From Bacillota bacterium (GTDB lineage Bacteria > Bacillota > Clostridia > Christensenellales > CAG-138): DNA of 64,000 nucleotides. Numbering within the stretch: position 1 is the stretch's first letter; each line of letters opens with the position of its first letter. Below the pieces are notes generated by a model, which saw only the letters and a program-made list of their open reading frames with translations, was not told the DNA's origin and did no database searches. Both the position numbers and the translations under genes were made by a program. The stretch lies in assembly GCA_023390655.1 (NCBI GenBank), contig JAEWCL010000023.1, forward strand, positions 62,001 to 126,000, given 5' to 3'. Positions 40,622-48,592 of this stretch are shown here, piece by piece.

Positions 40622-41554
40622 CTAGAACATCTTCTTGCGCCACAAAATGACCGCGACAATCCCCGAGAAACCCAAAGCGATTGCCAGCACAATCCAAAAG
40701 CCGAGCGGGCTGCCTTCAAACGGCACGCCGGTATTCATACCAAAGAAGCTTGAAACCATTGTTGGAATGGAAAGCACAATGGTCACGGAGGCCAGCAGTT
40801 TCATCACGATATTCAGGTTGTTGGATATGATAGAGGCGAATGCGTCCATCGTGCCCGAAAGAATGTCCCGGTAGATGTTACACATCTCGATCGCCTGCTT
40901 GTTTTCAATGATAACGTCCTCAAGGAGGTCCGTGTCCTCGGGATACTTTTTGACGTCCTCGATCTTTAACAGCTTTTCCATAACGACTTCGTTGCCGGTC
41001 AGGGAGGTGGAGAAATACACCAGGGATTTTTCGAGCTTGAGCATCTGGATCAGTTCCCGGTTTTTCATGGATTTGTGCAGCTCGTTTTCCACCAGCATGG
41101 AGGCTTTGTCGATCTGCTTGAGGTACTGCAAAAAGCGCGATGCGTTGCGGTAAAGAAGCTGCAGCAAAAAGCGTGTTTTCTTGACGGTGGAAAATCCGCG
41201 CACGCGCCCTTCCATAAAGTTTTCGAGTATGGAACTTTCCTTGAGGCATACGGTCACAACCCCGCGCTCAAAGTAGATGATGCCAAGCGGGATGGTGTTG
41301 TAGACAAATGTACGCCCTTCGGGCTGTACGGTGGGCATATCCACAATGATGAGCGTCTGCCCGTCATCGCTTTCCACACGGGGGCTTTCTTCTTCGTCCA
41401 GCGCGGCTCTGAGGTAATCCTCTTCCAGACCCAGTTCCTTCGCGACCGCAGCCACCTCCGCATCCTCCGGATCCGTCATGTGCAGCCACGCGCCGTCCTC
41501 AAAGCATTCAAGCTCCGTAAGCTTTCCGGACTGCGTCTTAAAAATCTGGATCAT
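40622..41554 (-). CDS. CorA-family divalent cation transporter
   Basis: A 310-residue CorA/ZntB-type channel protein: a long cytoplasmic alpha/beta and helical N-terminal domain (to about 245), then two C-terminal transmembrane helices with the selectivity-loop motif GMN ('FFGMNTGVPFEG', near 274) and the basic end 'WRKKMF'. It should form a pentamer and carry Mg2+ or a similar ion. ATG 41554 has GGGGGTG seven bases upstream. A second CorA-like protein is encoded at 48593-49489; the two are divergent. Confidence 0.92.
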   Translation of the reverse strand: MIQIFKTQSGKLTELECFEDGAWLHMTDPEDAEVAAVAKELGLEEDYLRAALDEEESPRVESDDGQTLIIVDMPTVQPEGRTFVYNTIPLGIIYFERGVVTVCLKESSILENFMEGRVRGFSTVKKTRFLLQLLYRNASRFLQYLKQIDKASMLVENELHKSMKNRELIQMLKLEKSLVYFSTSLTGNEVVMEKLLKIEDVKKYPEDTDLLEDVIIENKQAIEMCNIYRDILSGTMDAFASIISNNLNIVMKLLASVTIVLSIPTMVSSFFGMNTGVPFEGSPLGFWIVLAIALGFSGIVAVILWRKKMF

Positions 41555-41695
41555 TTGGATTCACCCCCTCCGTTTGTGCATGCATCCTTTCATGGATGGC
41601 ATCCCCTAAATCAGGCCGCATCCATGCAAGGGGCATGTGTCAGCTTTCACAGTATACCCCATAACAGCGGAGAAAGGCAATAGCGCGGGCAGCCG

Positions 41696-42775
41696 TCAGA
41701 CAAGGTATTGTCTGGGGTTATAGGGAATGCCGTCTATCAACAGCTCCAGCGTGACCCGCTCCTCCTGCTCTTCGTCTACGGGATCCGCCACAATACCCGC
41801 GGGGTCCCCTTTTTTCACGGCATCTCCCACCTTTAAGGCGCACTGCTTTAATGGCGCGATGCGGGTGACAAAGCCCTCTCCATGATCGATTTCAAGCACA
41901 AAGCCGTATCCGCCCCATTCGCCCGCAAACGTGACAACACCGTCTGCCGGGACAGCGACAGCGTCCCCCGCCTTAGCGGCGATCTCTATGCCGTTGCGGA
42001 TGATCCGCTCCCCAATGCCGAAGTGGAAGAGAACCTCTCCTTTTTTCGGCAGCGCCAGCGCGAATCCCTTCGGCGCTTCGGGCCCTTTGGGGCCCTGGTC
42101 TTTTGTGGCGGGCTCTTCCGGATGCTTGACGGTGAAGCTGCCCACAAGCACCTCCTGCGCGACGGGCTCCGAGAGCGTCACTTCATCCTGCACGGCAAGG
42201 CAGCATTCCACATTGCCGTTGAGGTATACGCCCTCGCTGACCGTGACGCGCTCCCCCTCGCGCCCATATTGGAGCACAACGCGGGTGCCCTTCATCAGGC
42301 GTTTGTCCTCCGTCTCCCTGGTTTCAAACGGAACCCGCTCCACATAGGCTGTGCGGGTGACGCACCGGACGGGAAGCAGCATCAAATCCCCGCTTAATAG
42401 CTGCTTTGCAGCTTCGAGCGTGACCGGCTCTTCTCCGGGCATGGCGCTAATTAACTCAATCTCGGCAGCGAATTCCGCCCTGTAAAGCGCCTCGTTCTCA
42501 GGGATGGCGAGGCTCCCTTCCTGGAGCCGCCAGTCAATGAGCGCCTGCGCCTGCGCCTCATCTTCGAGCGTCACAAGCGGTACGCCTCCCGCGTACACCG
42601 TCACCGCGCCATATACGGCGGCGGGTGCCGGCGTACTGGGCGACGCTACAGGCGTTGCAATGGGCGCCGCGGCCGCCGGCAAAACGGGTATCTGCCGCAG
42701 ATACGCACTGGCCGCCCCAATCAGCAGCAGTACGAGCGCAAACGCGCCTAAGACATATCCCCAGCGTTCCTTCAA
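41696..42775 (-). CDS. Membrane-anchored G5 protein with degenerate M23 (LytM-like) domain
   Basis: The 359-residue protein has an N-terminal transmembrane anchor (8-26), a Pro/Ala linker, a G5 domain near 130-205 ('VPFETRETEDKRLMKGTRVV') and a C-terminal M23-like fold ('FGIGERIIRNGIEIAAKAGDAV', 'VLEIDHGEGFVTRIAPLKQCAL'). The zinc ligands are lost: the usual HxGxDI reads RNGIEI and the terminal HLHFE-type motif reads VTLELLI. It is therefore unlikely to cut peptidoglycan and may bind it or control another hydrolase. SpoIIQ is a known example of a degenerate M23 protein. The start appears to be TTG 42775 after GGGGG. The next downstream gene encodes a CorA protein. Confidence 0.8.
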   Translation of the reverse strand: MKERWGYVLGAFALVLLLIGAASAYLRQIPVLPAAAAPIATPVASPSTPAPAAVYGAVTVYAGGVPLVTLEDEAQAQALIDWRLQEGSLAIPENEALYRAEFAAEIELISAMPGEEPVTLEAAKQLLSGDLMLLPVRCVTRTAYVERVPFETRETEDKRLMKGTRVVLQYGREGERVTVSEGVYLNGNVECCLAVQDEVTLSEPVAQEVLVGSFTVKHPEEPATKDQGPKGPEAPKGFALALPKKGEVLFHFGIGERIIRNGIEIAAKAGDAVAVPADGVVTFAGEWGGYGFVLEIDHGEGFVTRIAPLKQCALKVGDAVKKGDPAGIVADPVDEEQEERVTLELLIDGIPYNPRQYLV

Positions 42776-42810
42776 AGCGCATGAACCCCCAAAACAGCTT
42801 CTTTTGCAGA

Positions 42811-43034
42811 AAAGCCCCGCCGCCAGCGGCAGGGCACAGGCGACTCACATTGGCCCCCAACAGCTTTCATTCGCCGCCAGCGACAAGCACGGTGGCGGCG
42901 GCAAGCCTTGCGCAGCAAGGGTTTCCTTACAGGAAGTACCGCCCGCGAGGCACGAGCAGGTACTTCCTGTAATCCTCAAAAAAGTGGCGTAGCCACTTTT
43001 TTGACATGTAAAGCCCCGCCGTCAGCGGCAGGGC
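42811..43034. repeat. Stem-loop cassette bounded by a 25-bp direct repeat
   Basis: AAAGCCCCGCCGCCAGCGGC... (42811-42835) recurs with one change at 43010-43034, 199 bases apart. Each copy folds into a GCCC/GGGC hairpin. Between them lie CGCCGCCA/TGGCGGCG (42872-42900), CCTTGC-GCA-GCAAGG (42905-42919), a perfect 14-bp stem TTACAGGAAGTACC (42927-42940) with its complement (42960-42973), and an 11-bp stem AAAAAAGTGGC-GTA-GCCACTTTTTT (42978-43002). On the minus strand the copy next to the binding-protein stop probably acts as its terminator. Confidence 0.8.
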
Positions 43035-43058
43035 GTTTGTACATCGGCAAGGCAAAGT

Positions 43059-44027
43059 CTAGCTCATCAGCGAAAGCTCCAGCGCTTCGTAAACGGCGCG
43101 CACACCCTCCACAATGCGGGGGCCGGGCCGCGTGACAAGCTTCGCATCGATGGAATAGATGCGGCCTTCCTGCACGGCGGGAAGCGTATCAAACCCGGGC
43201 GCGCCGGAAATGGTTTCAAGCGGCGTGTCGGAAACAACCAATATAACGTCGGGCGCAAGGGCGGCTATCTGCTCCGCCGAGTAGACGGGGAAGGAGTCCG
43301 CGGCGCTTGTGACGGGAATGCCGCCTGCAAGTTCAATCAGGCCGAATTCGAGCGAGCCTGCGCCCGCAGCGGTGGTGTGCCCGTCAATATACCCCATGAC
43401 GAAAAGCACGGTGGGCTGGCGATCAAGCTCGGAGGCTTCGGCGGTGACTTCCTGCACCGTCTGCTGCATGCCTTCCACCACTTTGGACGCGTCCACGCGC
43501 AAAATCTGCGCCGTCAACGCAAGACCCGCATACACATCGCCGTAGGCTGCGGCTTCCGCACAGACCACGGGGATTCCCTTTGCTGCAAGTTCATCCATTG
43601 CAGCTTGCGGGAATTCGCGGCCCACAAACACCATATCGGGCGTTTGCGCCAGAATCGCCGCAACATCGCCGGAGGCGATCTTTGCAAGGTTTGCGGTTTC
43701 TTCCGGATAATCGCTGCCTTCATCCACCGCAGCAAGGTTGCCCTCCGCGGAAAGCGCAAAGATCATTTCTGTGGTAGCGGGCGAAAGCGAAACAATACGC
43801 TGCGGTACGCCGCGCACCGTTACCTGCCTGCCCGTCATATCCGTGAGTACGGTTGCGGGCGCATTGACATCAGAGCCGACCGGGGTGCCCAAAGGCGCTT
43901 CTGTCTCCACAGGAGCGGTGGTAACGCCCGGCGTCTGCACCGGCGCTTCCACAGGCTTTTGGCATGCTGCAAGCAGCAATACGAAAGCGATTAGTACACT
44001 CAACCATTTGTTGCGCATATGCTTCAT
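43059..44027 (-). CDS. BtuF/FecB-like metal-chelate or cobalamin-binding lipoprotein
   Basis: A 322-residue lipoprotein with lipobox 'LLLAAC' (Cys about 22), a Pro/Thr-rich linker, then a class III periplasmic-binding domain: 'TVLTDMTGRQVTVRGVPQRIVSLSPATTEMIFAL' opens the first lobe, and 'ALAPDVILVVSD' and 'LPAVQEGRIYSIDA' mark the second. Such proteins bind vitamin B12, heme or ferric siderophores for an ABC importer. No permease or ATPase gene is adjacent, so it must share a transporter encoded elsewhere. ATG 44027 has GGGAGG five bases upstream. Confidence 0.87.
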   Translation of the reverse strand: MKHMRNKWLSVLIAFVLLLAACQKPVEAPVQTPGVTTAPVETEAPLGTPVGSDVNAPATVLTDMTGRQVTVRGVPQRIVSLSPATTEMIFALSAEGNLAAVDEGSDYPEETANLAKIASGDVAAILAQTPDMVFVGREFPQAAMDELAAKGIPVVCAEAAAYGDVYAGLALTAQILRVDASKVVEGMQQTVQEVTAEASELDRQPTVLFVMGYIDGHTTAAGAGSLEFGLIELAGGIPVTSAADSFPVYSAEQIAALAPDVILVVSDTPLETISGAPGFDTLPAVQEGRIYSIDAKLVTRPGPRIVEGVRAVYEALELSLMS

Positions 44028-44192
44028 GAATACCTCCCGCCTGTAAGCCATAACAAATGTTTCCATGCGGTAAGAGTCTCTTGATCAGAACCGCAGTGAA
44101 GGCAATACAGGAACAAAAAAATTGTATCATCTTCCATCCGTACGCGCAATGCGCCTTCAAGCGGTGTTCATACAATGTTTACGGGTAGCGCG

Positions 44193-44828
44193 CTAAGAAA
44201 GCGAAAACCCGAGGATCAGCAGGAACTGCGCCGCAAGATAGGTGGACATGACGGCAAGCGTGCCGTAGCGGGTGCGCTTTACAAGAATTTCATTGGAAAG
44301 TATGGTGTCGGACCCCAGGAACAGCAGCGAGCCGATCCACGGGAGGATGCCGCCGCCAGAAAGCGCATACAGCGCCGCGCACGCGCTCATCACGCATAAC
44401 AGCAGCGCATACCCCGCGCTGCCAAAAAACAGCACATCTTTTGCGTGCGGACGGATGCGCAGGCATGTGAAGACAAGCCCCGCGGCATAGACAAGCGCAA
44501 GCAGCGCAACCATCCACCACGCAGGCCATTGGCTACGCGGAATCAGAAAAACCAAATAAAGGATATGCCCCGCCGCAAAGCAGCCGATGCCCGCGAAGAG
44601 GTTTCGCCGCTTTTCGTCATGCAGCAGAAAGAAATCTCCTGCGCAGCCACACCAGAGCGCAAGCGCTACAACCGTGGAGGGGTCCGGCGCAAACAGCACA
44701 TACCACAAAAACAGCAGCGGCATCAGAAACGGTTTTGTATAGCGCCTGAGCGTTTGCTTCCCCTGCGCGCAGGCGTACAACTGGACAATGGTCAGGATCG
44801 CAAAACAGGCCAGCGCCACGTTGGACAT
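44193..44828 (-). CDS. YhhN/TMEM86-family membrane protein (lysoplasmalogenase-like)
   Basis: The 211-residue protein has about eight transmembrane helices and the family pattern 'TKPFLMPLLFLWY', 'CGCAGDFFLL', 'GIGCFAAGHILYL' and a C-terminal 'GSLLFLGSDTILS'. Mammalian TMEM86 members cleave lysoplasmalogens; clostridia make plasmalogens, so a related lipid role is plausible but inferred. ATG 44828 has GGGAGGG six bases upstream. It lies downstream of glmU beyond a hairpin and is probably read as part of that unit or from its own promoter. Confidence 0.8.
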   Translation of the reverse strand: MSNVALACFAILTIVQLYACAQGKQTLRRYTKPFLMPLLFLWYVLFAPDPSTVVALALWCGCAGDFFLLHDEKRRNLFAGIGCFAAGHILYLVFLIPRSQWPAWWMVALLALVYAAGLVFTCLRIRPHAKDVLFFGSAGYALLLCVMSACAALYALSGGGILPWIGSLLFLGSDTILSNEILVKRTRYGTLAVMSTYLAAQFLLILGFSLS

Positions 44829-44850
44829 GTTGTACCCTCCCATCTATATT

Positions 44851-44877
44851 GACGCGGGCCTATCTCATAGGCCCGTC
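44851..44877 (-). terminator. Hairpin after glmU
   Basis: GACG-C-GGGCCTA (44851-44862) pairs with TAGGCCC-GTC (44868-44877) with one bulged base, 28 bases past the glmU stop and just before the YhhN ribosome site. Confidence 0.6.
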
Positions 44878-44904
44878 ATCTTTTAACCCACAACCGCTTT
44901 CGGG

Positions 44905-46275
44905 CTATTCCTTAATCTCCCCGCGTTTGATTTTGAGCCGTTTCACATATTCAAGCTTGTTGACCTGCTTGGCGCGCGCCACCGCAAGCGCCCCCGCGGG
45001 CACTTCCTCGGTAATGACGCTGCCTGCCGCCGTAAACGCGCCTTCCCCGACCGTGACGGGCGCGACAAGACTTGTGTGGCAGCCGATGAACGCATTGTCC
45101 CCGATCACGGTGCGGTGCTTTTTGTAGCCGTCGTAGTTGACAAACACCGTGCCGCAGCCAAGGTTCACATGCCTGCCCACATCGCCGTCCCCAATATAGG
45201 AAAGATGCGGCAGCTTGCTGCCCTCGCCGACGTTGGCATTTTTGACCTCAATATAATTGCCCACCTTGCATTTGTTGGCAAGGTTCGCGCCGGGCCGCAG
45301 GTGCACATACGGCCCTAACGTGACGTCGTCGCCGACAACCGCGTCCTTTGCCACAACCCCCTGCGCCGCGCAGCGGCTTCCGATGCGGCTATCGACAATG
45401 CGGCACGCAGGATAGAGCGTGGTCCCCTCGCCGATGACCGTATTCCCCTCCAGCACAACGCCGGGGTAGAGGGTGCTGTCCCGGCCGATTTTGACACCGA
45501 TATCGATATATGTGTGCTCCGGGTCGATCATCGTCACGCCCGCGCGCATGTGCGCATGGTTGATCCTGCGCCTGAGCGCCGCCGTCGCTTCCGAGAGCTT
45601 CACCCTGTCGTTGACGGTGAGCGCTTCCTCCGGCTTTACCGGCATGGCCTGCACCCGCAAGCCCGCTTTTATAAAGCCCGCGGTCACATCCGCCATGGAA
45701 AAATTCTCTTTTCCCTGCAGGGATGTGAGGACTTCTATCAACCGCTCTGCGGAGAAGCAATAGGCACTCACGCGTACTTCCCGCAGGCCCTTTTCTGCGT
45801 CAGAGAGCGCTTCCTCCTCCACAATGCCCAATATGCGGCCGTCCCTGTCCCGCGTCACGCGCGCGTAGCCTGACGGTTCCTCCAGCTTTGCCGTTAAAAA
45901 CGCGGCGTCACAATCAAGCTGTGTCAGCGCCTTGAGCGTTTCTTCCCCCAGCAGCGGCACATCGCACGCAAGCACGAGTACGCGGCCCTGATGCGCCTCA
46001 ATTTCCGGCAGCGCCGCAAGGAGCGCGCTGCCCGAGCCGCTTTGTGTGGACTGCACACAATAGGATAACCGCTCCCCATAGTGCGCGCGCACCATCTCTG
46101 CTCCCGTCCCCACCACCGCGAGCGGAATCCCTGCGCTCTGGAGCGGCTTTGCCGATTTTAGGATATGGCTCATCATCGGAATGCCGCAAAGCGGAACCAT
46201 GGATTTTGGCGTGGCGGAGCACATGCGCCTGCCTCCCCCTGCCGCAAGTAAGATCACACAAACGGGTGTATGCAT
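44905..46275 (-). CDS. glmU: Bifunctional UDP-N-acetylglucosamine pyrophosphorylase / glucosamine-1-phosphate acetyltransferase
   Basis: GlmU acetylates glucosamine-1-phosphate and then couples it to UTP, supplying UDP-GlcNAc to MurA. The 456-residue protein has the uridyltransferase signature 'LLAAGGGRRMCSATPKSM' at 9-26, a linker helix, and a left-handed beta-helix of hexapeptide repeats from about 250 ('VGDDVTLGPYVHLRPGANLANKCKVGNYIEVKNANVGEG') with the acetyltransferase loop 'GCGTVFVNYDGYKKH'. ATG 46275 has GGGAGG nine bases upstream. It follows metK on the same strand beyond a terminator and a repeat element. Confidence 0.96.
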   Translation of the reverse strand: MHTPVCVILLAAGGGRRMCSATPKSMVPLCGIPMMSHILKSAKPLQSAGIPLAVVGTGAEMVRAHYGERLSYCVQSTQSGSGSALLAALPEIEAHQGRVLVLACDVPLLGEETLKALTQLDCDAAFLTAKLEEPSGYARVTRDRDGRILGIVEEEALSDAEKGLREVRVSAYCFSAERLIEVLTSLQGKENFSMADVTAGFIKAGLRVQAMPVKPEEALTVNDRVKLSEATAALRRRINHAHMRAGVTMIDPEHTYIDIGVKIGRDSTLYPGVVLEGNTVIGEGTTLYPACRIVDSRIGSRCAAQGVVAKDAVVGDDVTLGPYVHLRPGANLANKCKVGNYIEVKNANVGEGSKLPHLSYIGDGDVGRHVNLGCGTVFVNYDGYKKHRTVIGDNAFIGCHTSLVAPVTVGEGAFTAAGSVITEEVPAGALAVARAKQVNKLEYVKRLKIKRGEIKE

Positions 46276-46354
46276 GATGGATTTCCTCCCTCTGTTGCAA
46301 ACAAAACTGCATTTCTTGTTCCAGTATACAGTCTATGCGGGGAAAATGAAAACA

Positions 46355-46380
46355 GAAAGGGCGCAAAAATGCGCCCTTTC
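46355..46380 (-). terminator. Terminator downstream of metK
   Basis: A perfect 11-bp stem GAAAGGGCGCA (46355-46365) and complement (46370-46380) with a four-base loop is followed on the minus strand by TGTTTTCATTTTC. Confidence 0.85.
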
Positions 46381-46400
46381 GTATCTTCGCCGATTCTTCA

Positions 46401-46530
46401 TATACAGGGGCTCCGCCCCTGTACCCCGTTTCTTTCGCGGAGCAAGCGAGGGCTCAGTGCGCAAGGGGGTGCAGGCCCATCAGGCTTGCACGGCCATTGC
46501 AAACTGTGGGTCCGTTAGGCAGCTCCCTCA
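46401..46530 (+). repeat. Intergenic repeat element, copy A
   Basis: This non-coding stretch between glmU and metK starts with CAGGGGC-TCC-GCCCCTG (46405-46421). It shares an ordered set of words with 49562-49724: GCGGAG-AAGCGAGG, CAGTG, CAAGGG, GCTTGC and AACTGTG. The order and orientation are the same, which suggests diverged copies of one element. Confidence 0.5.
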
Positions 46531-46532
46531 AC

Positions 46533-47711
46533 TTATAATCCCAGCGCCGCTTTCAGCGCATCCACTTTGTCTTCCTGTTCCCACGGGAAAGCGGGATCGC
46601 CAAAGTGGCCGTAAGCCGCCGTCCTGCGGTAGATGGGCTTCCTGAGGTCGAGCATGCGGATGATGGCCTCTGGCCTTAAATCAAACGCCTTCTGTACGGC
46701 AACGGAGAGCGCTTCGTCTGCCACCTTGCCGGTGCCCTGGGTATCCACAAGCACGGATACCGGCTTTGCAACGCCGATGGCGTAGGCAAGCTGGATTTCG
46801 CATCGGGAAGCAAGCCCCGCAGCCACGATGTTCTTTGCGACATAGCGCGCGGCATACGCCGCGGAGCGGTCTACCTTTGTGGGGTCCTTGCCGGAGAACG
46901 CGCCGCCGCCGTGGCGGGCGTATCCGCCGTAGGTATCCACGATGATCTTACGCCCGGTCAGGCCGCTGTCCCCGTGCGGGCCGCCGATGACGAACCGGCC
47001 GGTGGGGTTGATCAGCATGCGGGTGGACGCGTCAATGAGTTCCTGCGGGATAACAGGGCGGATGACATGCTCTAAAATCGCGGCTTCGATCTCTTCCTGC
47101 GTGACGTCCGGGTCATGCTGTGTGGAGAGTACGACCGTATCCACGCGCACGGGCCTGCCGTTTTCATACTCCACCGTCACCTGGGATTTGCCGTCCGGCC
47201 GCAGGAACGGGAGCGTGCCCGCCTTTCTTACTTTTGTGAGCCTGCGGGTAAGCGCATGCGCGAGATAGATGGGCAGCGGCATACGCTCCGGCGTTTCATC
47301 GCACGCAAAGCCGAACATCATGCCCTGGTCACCTGCACCGGTAGCAAGCGTGTCCTCAAATTCGCCGCGCTTGGCTTCGAGCGACTTGTCCACACCCAGC
47401 GCGATATCGGGGGACTGCCCGTCAAGTGCTACAAGCACCGCGCAGGTGGCGGCGTCAAAGCCATAGGCAGCGTCGTCATAGCCGATATCCCGCACGACGG
47501 AGCGGACGAGGTCCGGAATATCCACATAGCAGCTGGTGGTAACCTCCCCCATCACGAGCACCATGCCGGTGGTGCAGGCGCACTCGCACGCCACGCGCGA
47601 AAGCGGGTCTTCTGTGAGCATTGCGTCAAGCACTGCGTCCGAAATCTGATCGCAGACTTTGTCCGGATGTCCCTCAGTAACCGATTCCGAGGTAAAGAGC
47701 CGTTTTGCCAT
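46533..47711 (-). CDS. metK: S-adenosylmethionine synthetase
   Basis: MetK makes SAM from methionine and ATP. The 392-residue protein has 'TSESVTEGHPDKVCDQISDAVLDA' near the N-terminus with the catalytic His and Mg-binding Asp, 'GAGDQGMMFGFA' (phosphate loop) and 'GGGAFSGKDPTKVDRSAAYAARY' with the active-site lysine. Length is normal. ATG 47711 has AAAGGAG eight bases upstream; the longer ORF to 47852 runs into the riboswitch and is not translated. Expression is controlled by the SAM-I riboswitch at 47765-47911, closing a feedback loop on its own product. Confidence 0.97.
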   Translation of the reverse strand: MAKRLFTSESVTEGHPDKVCDQISDAVLDAMLTEDPLSRVACECACTTGMVLVMGEVTTSCYVDIPDLVRSVVRDIGYDDAAYGFDAATCAVLVALDGQSPDIALGVDKSLEAKRGEFEDTLATGAGDQGMMFGFACDETPERMPLPIYLAHALTRRLTKVRKAGTLPFLRPDGKSQVTVEYENGRPVRVDTVVLSTQHDPDVTQEEIEAAILEHVIRPVIPQELIDASTRMLINPTGRFVIGGPHGDSGLTGRKIIVDTYGGYARHGGGAFSGKDPTKVDRSAAYAARYVAKNIVAAGLASRCEIQLAYAIGVAKPVSVLVDTQGTGKVADEALSVAVQKAFDLRPEAIIRMLDLRKPIYRRTAAYGHFGDPAFPWEQEDKVDALKAALGL

Positions 47712-47764
47712 TGTTCGTTCTCCTTTTGCAAATCTACTTTGCATTGTGCCCATCCATCCGCAAG

Positions 47765-47911
47765 AAAAAGCGCCCCGGTTAGACGAGGCGCCAAAATTCG
47801 GGTTTCTCATCTTCCGGCCATATAGACCGCAGGAATTAGCACCTTGCGCCATTAAGGCGTAGGTTGCCGGGTTTCATCGGGCCAGTCCCTCAACCACTCT
47901 GGATAAGGCTA
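47765..47911 (-). promoter_or_regulatory. SAM-I (S-box) riboswitch with terminator, controlling metK
   Basis: On the minus strand the aptamer starts CTTATCCAGAG near 47908 and contains the conserved GAGGGACTGGCCC and GATGAAACCCGGCAACC blocks. It closes with GATGAG near 47811-47806, which pairs with CTTATC to form P1. The expression platform follows: GCGCCTCG (from 47791) and CGGGGCGC form an intrinsic terminator ending in TTTTT at about 47766. High SAM should favour termination before metK. Confidence 0.95.
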
Positions 47912-47933
47912 TGCAATTGTTAGCTATAACGTA

Positions 47934-47956
47934 GCATTCAAATCTAAAGTTGTCAA
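47934..47956 (-). promoter_or_regulatory. Probable metK promoter
   Basis: A perfect TTGACA (47956-47951, minus strand) lies upstream of the riboswitch. After a 17-bp spacer the -10 region reads TACGTT, which is a weak match, so only the -35 is convincing. Confidence 0.45.
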
Positions 47957-48110
47957 GTATGAATTCATGCAGGATATACAAAATATCGACAATTCCCGCG
48001 CGCGCCTGTTATCCTGAAGTAAGCACCCAACAGCAATTTCCATTGGACCGAACGGCTGTTGCCGTGCTATGCTCCTATCATTGGGGACAAGTATATTTGG
48101 GGGGATTGTT

Positions 48111-48584
48111 ATGTCGGAACGTGAAAAGCATGTGAAGCGTATCCAGAGCGGCAGGGCGAACCTTTTGTTGATGCTCATCCTTACTGCGGCCAACATCGTG
48201 CTGATGCTGATTGAAGCGGATTTCAATTTTCCGTTTTCCGCGTTTGTACCGCAGGCGGCAATCATCTTTGCGCAGGAGTTTCTCTACTATTCCCTGACCG
48301 CGGAGGCCTTCCTTTGCTATACTGCCGCCGCCGTCATAATCGCACTGTTCCTGTTGAGCTGGTTTCTTTCAAAGAACCGCCTTGGCTGGCTGTGGCTGGG
48401 GCTTATCCTGTTCCTTGTCGATACGGGCGTATTGCTGTACTTCAGCATAGGCGGCTTTGACGCTTCGGGCATCATCGACCTGCTGTTCCACGCATGGGTG
48501 CTCTTCTACCTCATCCGCGGCGCGATTTCGGTGCAGAAATACAAGGACTTGCCCACAGAGGCGCCCGCGCCGCCAATGCTCTGA
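48111..48584 (+). CDS. Small membrane protein of unknown function
   Basis: A 157-residue protein with a basic N-terminus ('EREKHVKRIQSGRANLL') and four predicted transmembrane helices ('LLLMLILTAANIVLMLI', 'AFLCYTAAAVIIALFLLSWFL', 'GWLWLGLILFLVDTGVLLYFS', 'LLFHAWVLFYLIRGA'). I do not recognise a family. ATG 48111 has GGGGG six bases upstream. It stands alone and converges on the second CorA gene, whose stop lies nine bases away. Confidence 0.7.
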   Translation: MSEREKHVKRIQSGRANLLLMLILTAANIVLMLIEADFNFPFSAFVPQAAIIFAQEFLYYSLTAEAFLCYTAAAVIIALFLLSWFLSKNRLGWLWLGLILFLVDTGVLLYFSIGGFDASGIIDLLFHAWVLFYLIRGAISVQKYKDLPTEAPAPPML

Positions 48585-48592
48585 CGCCGGCT

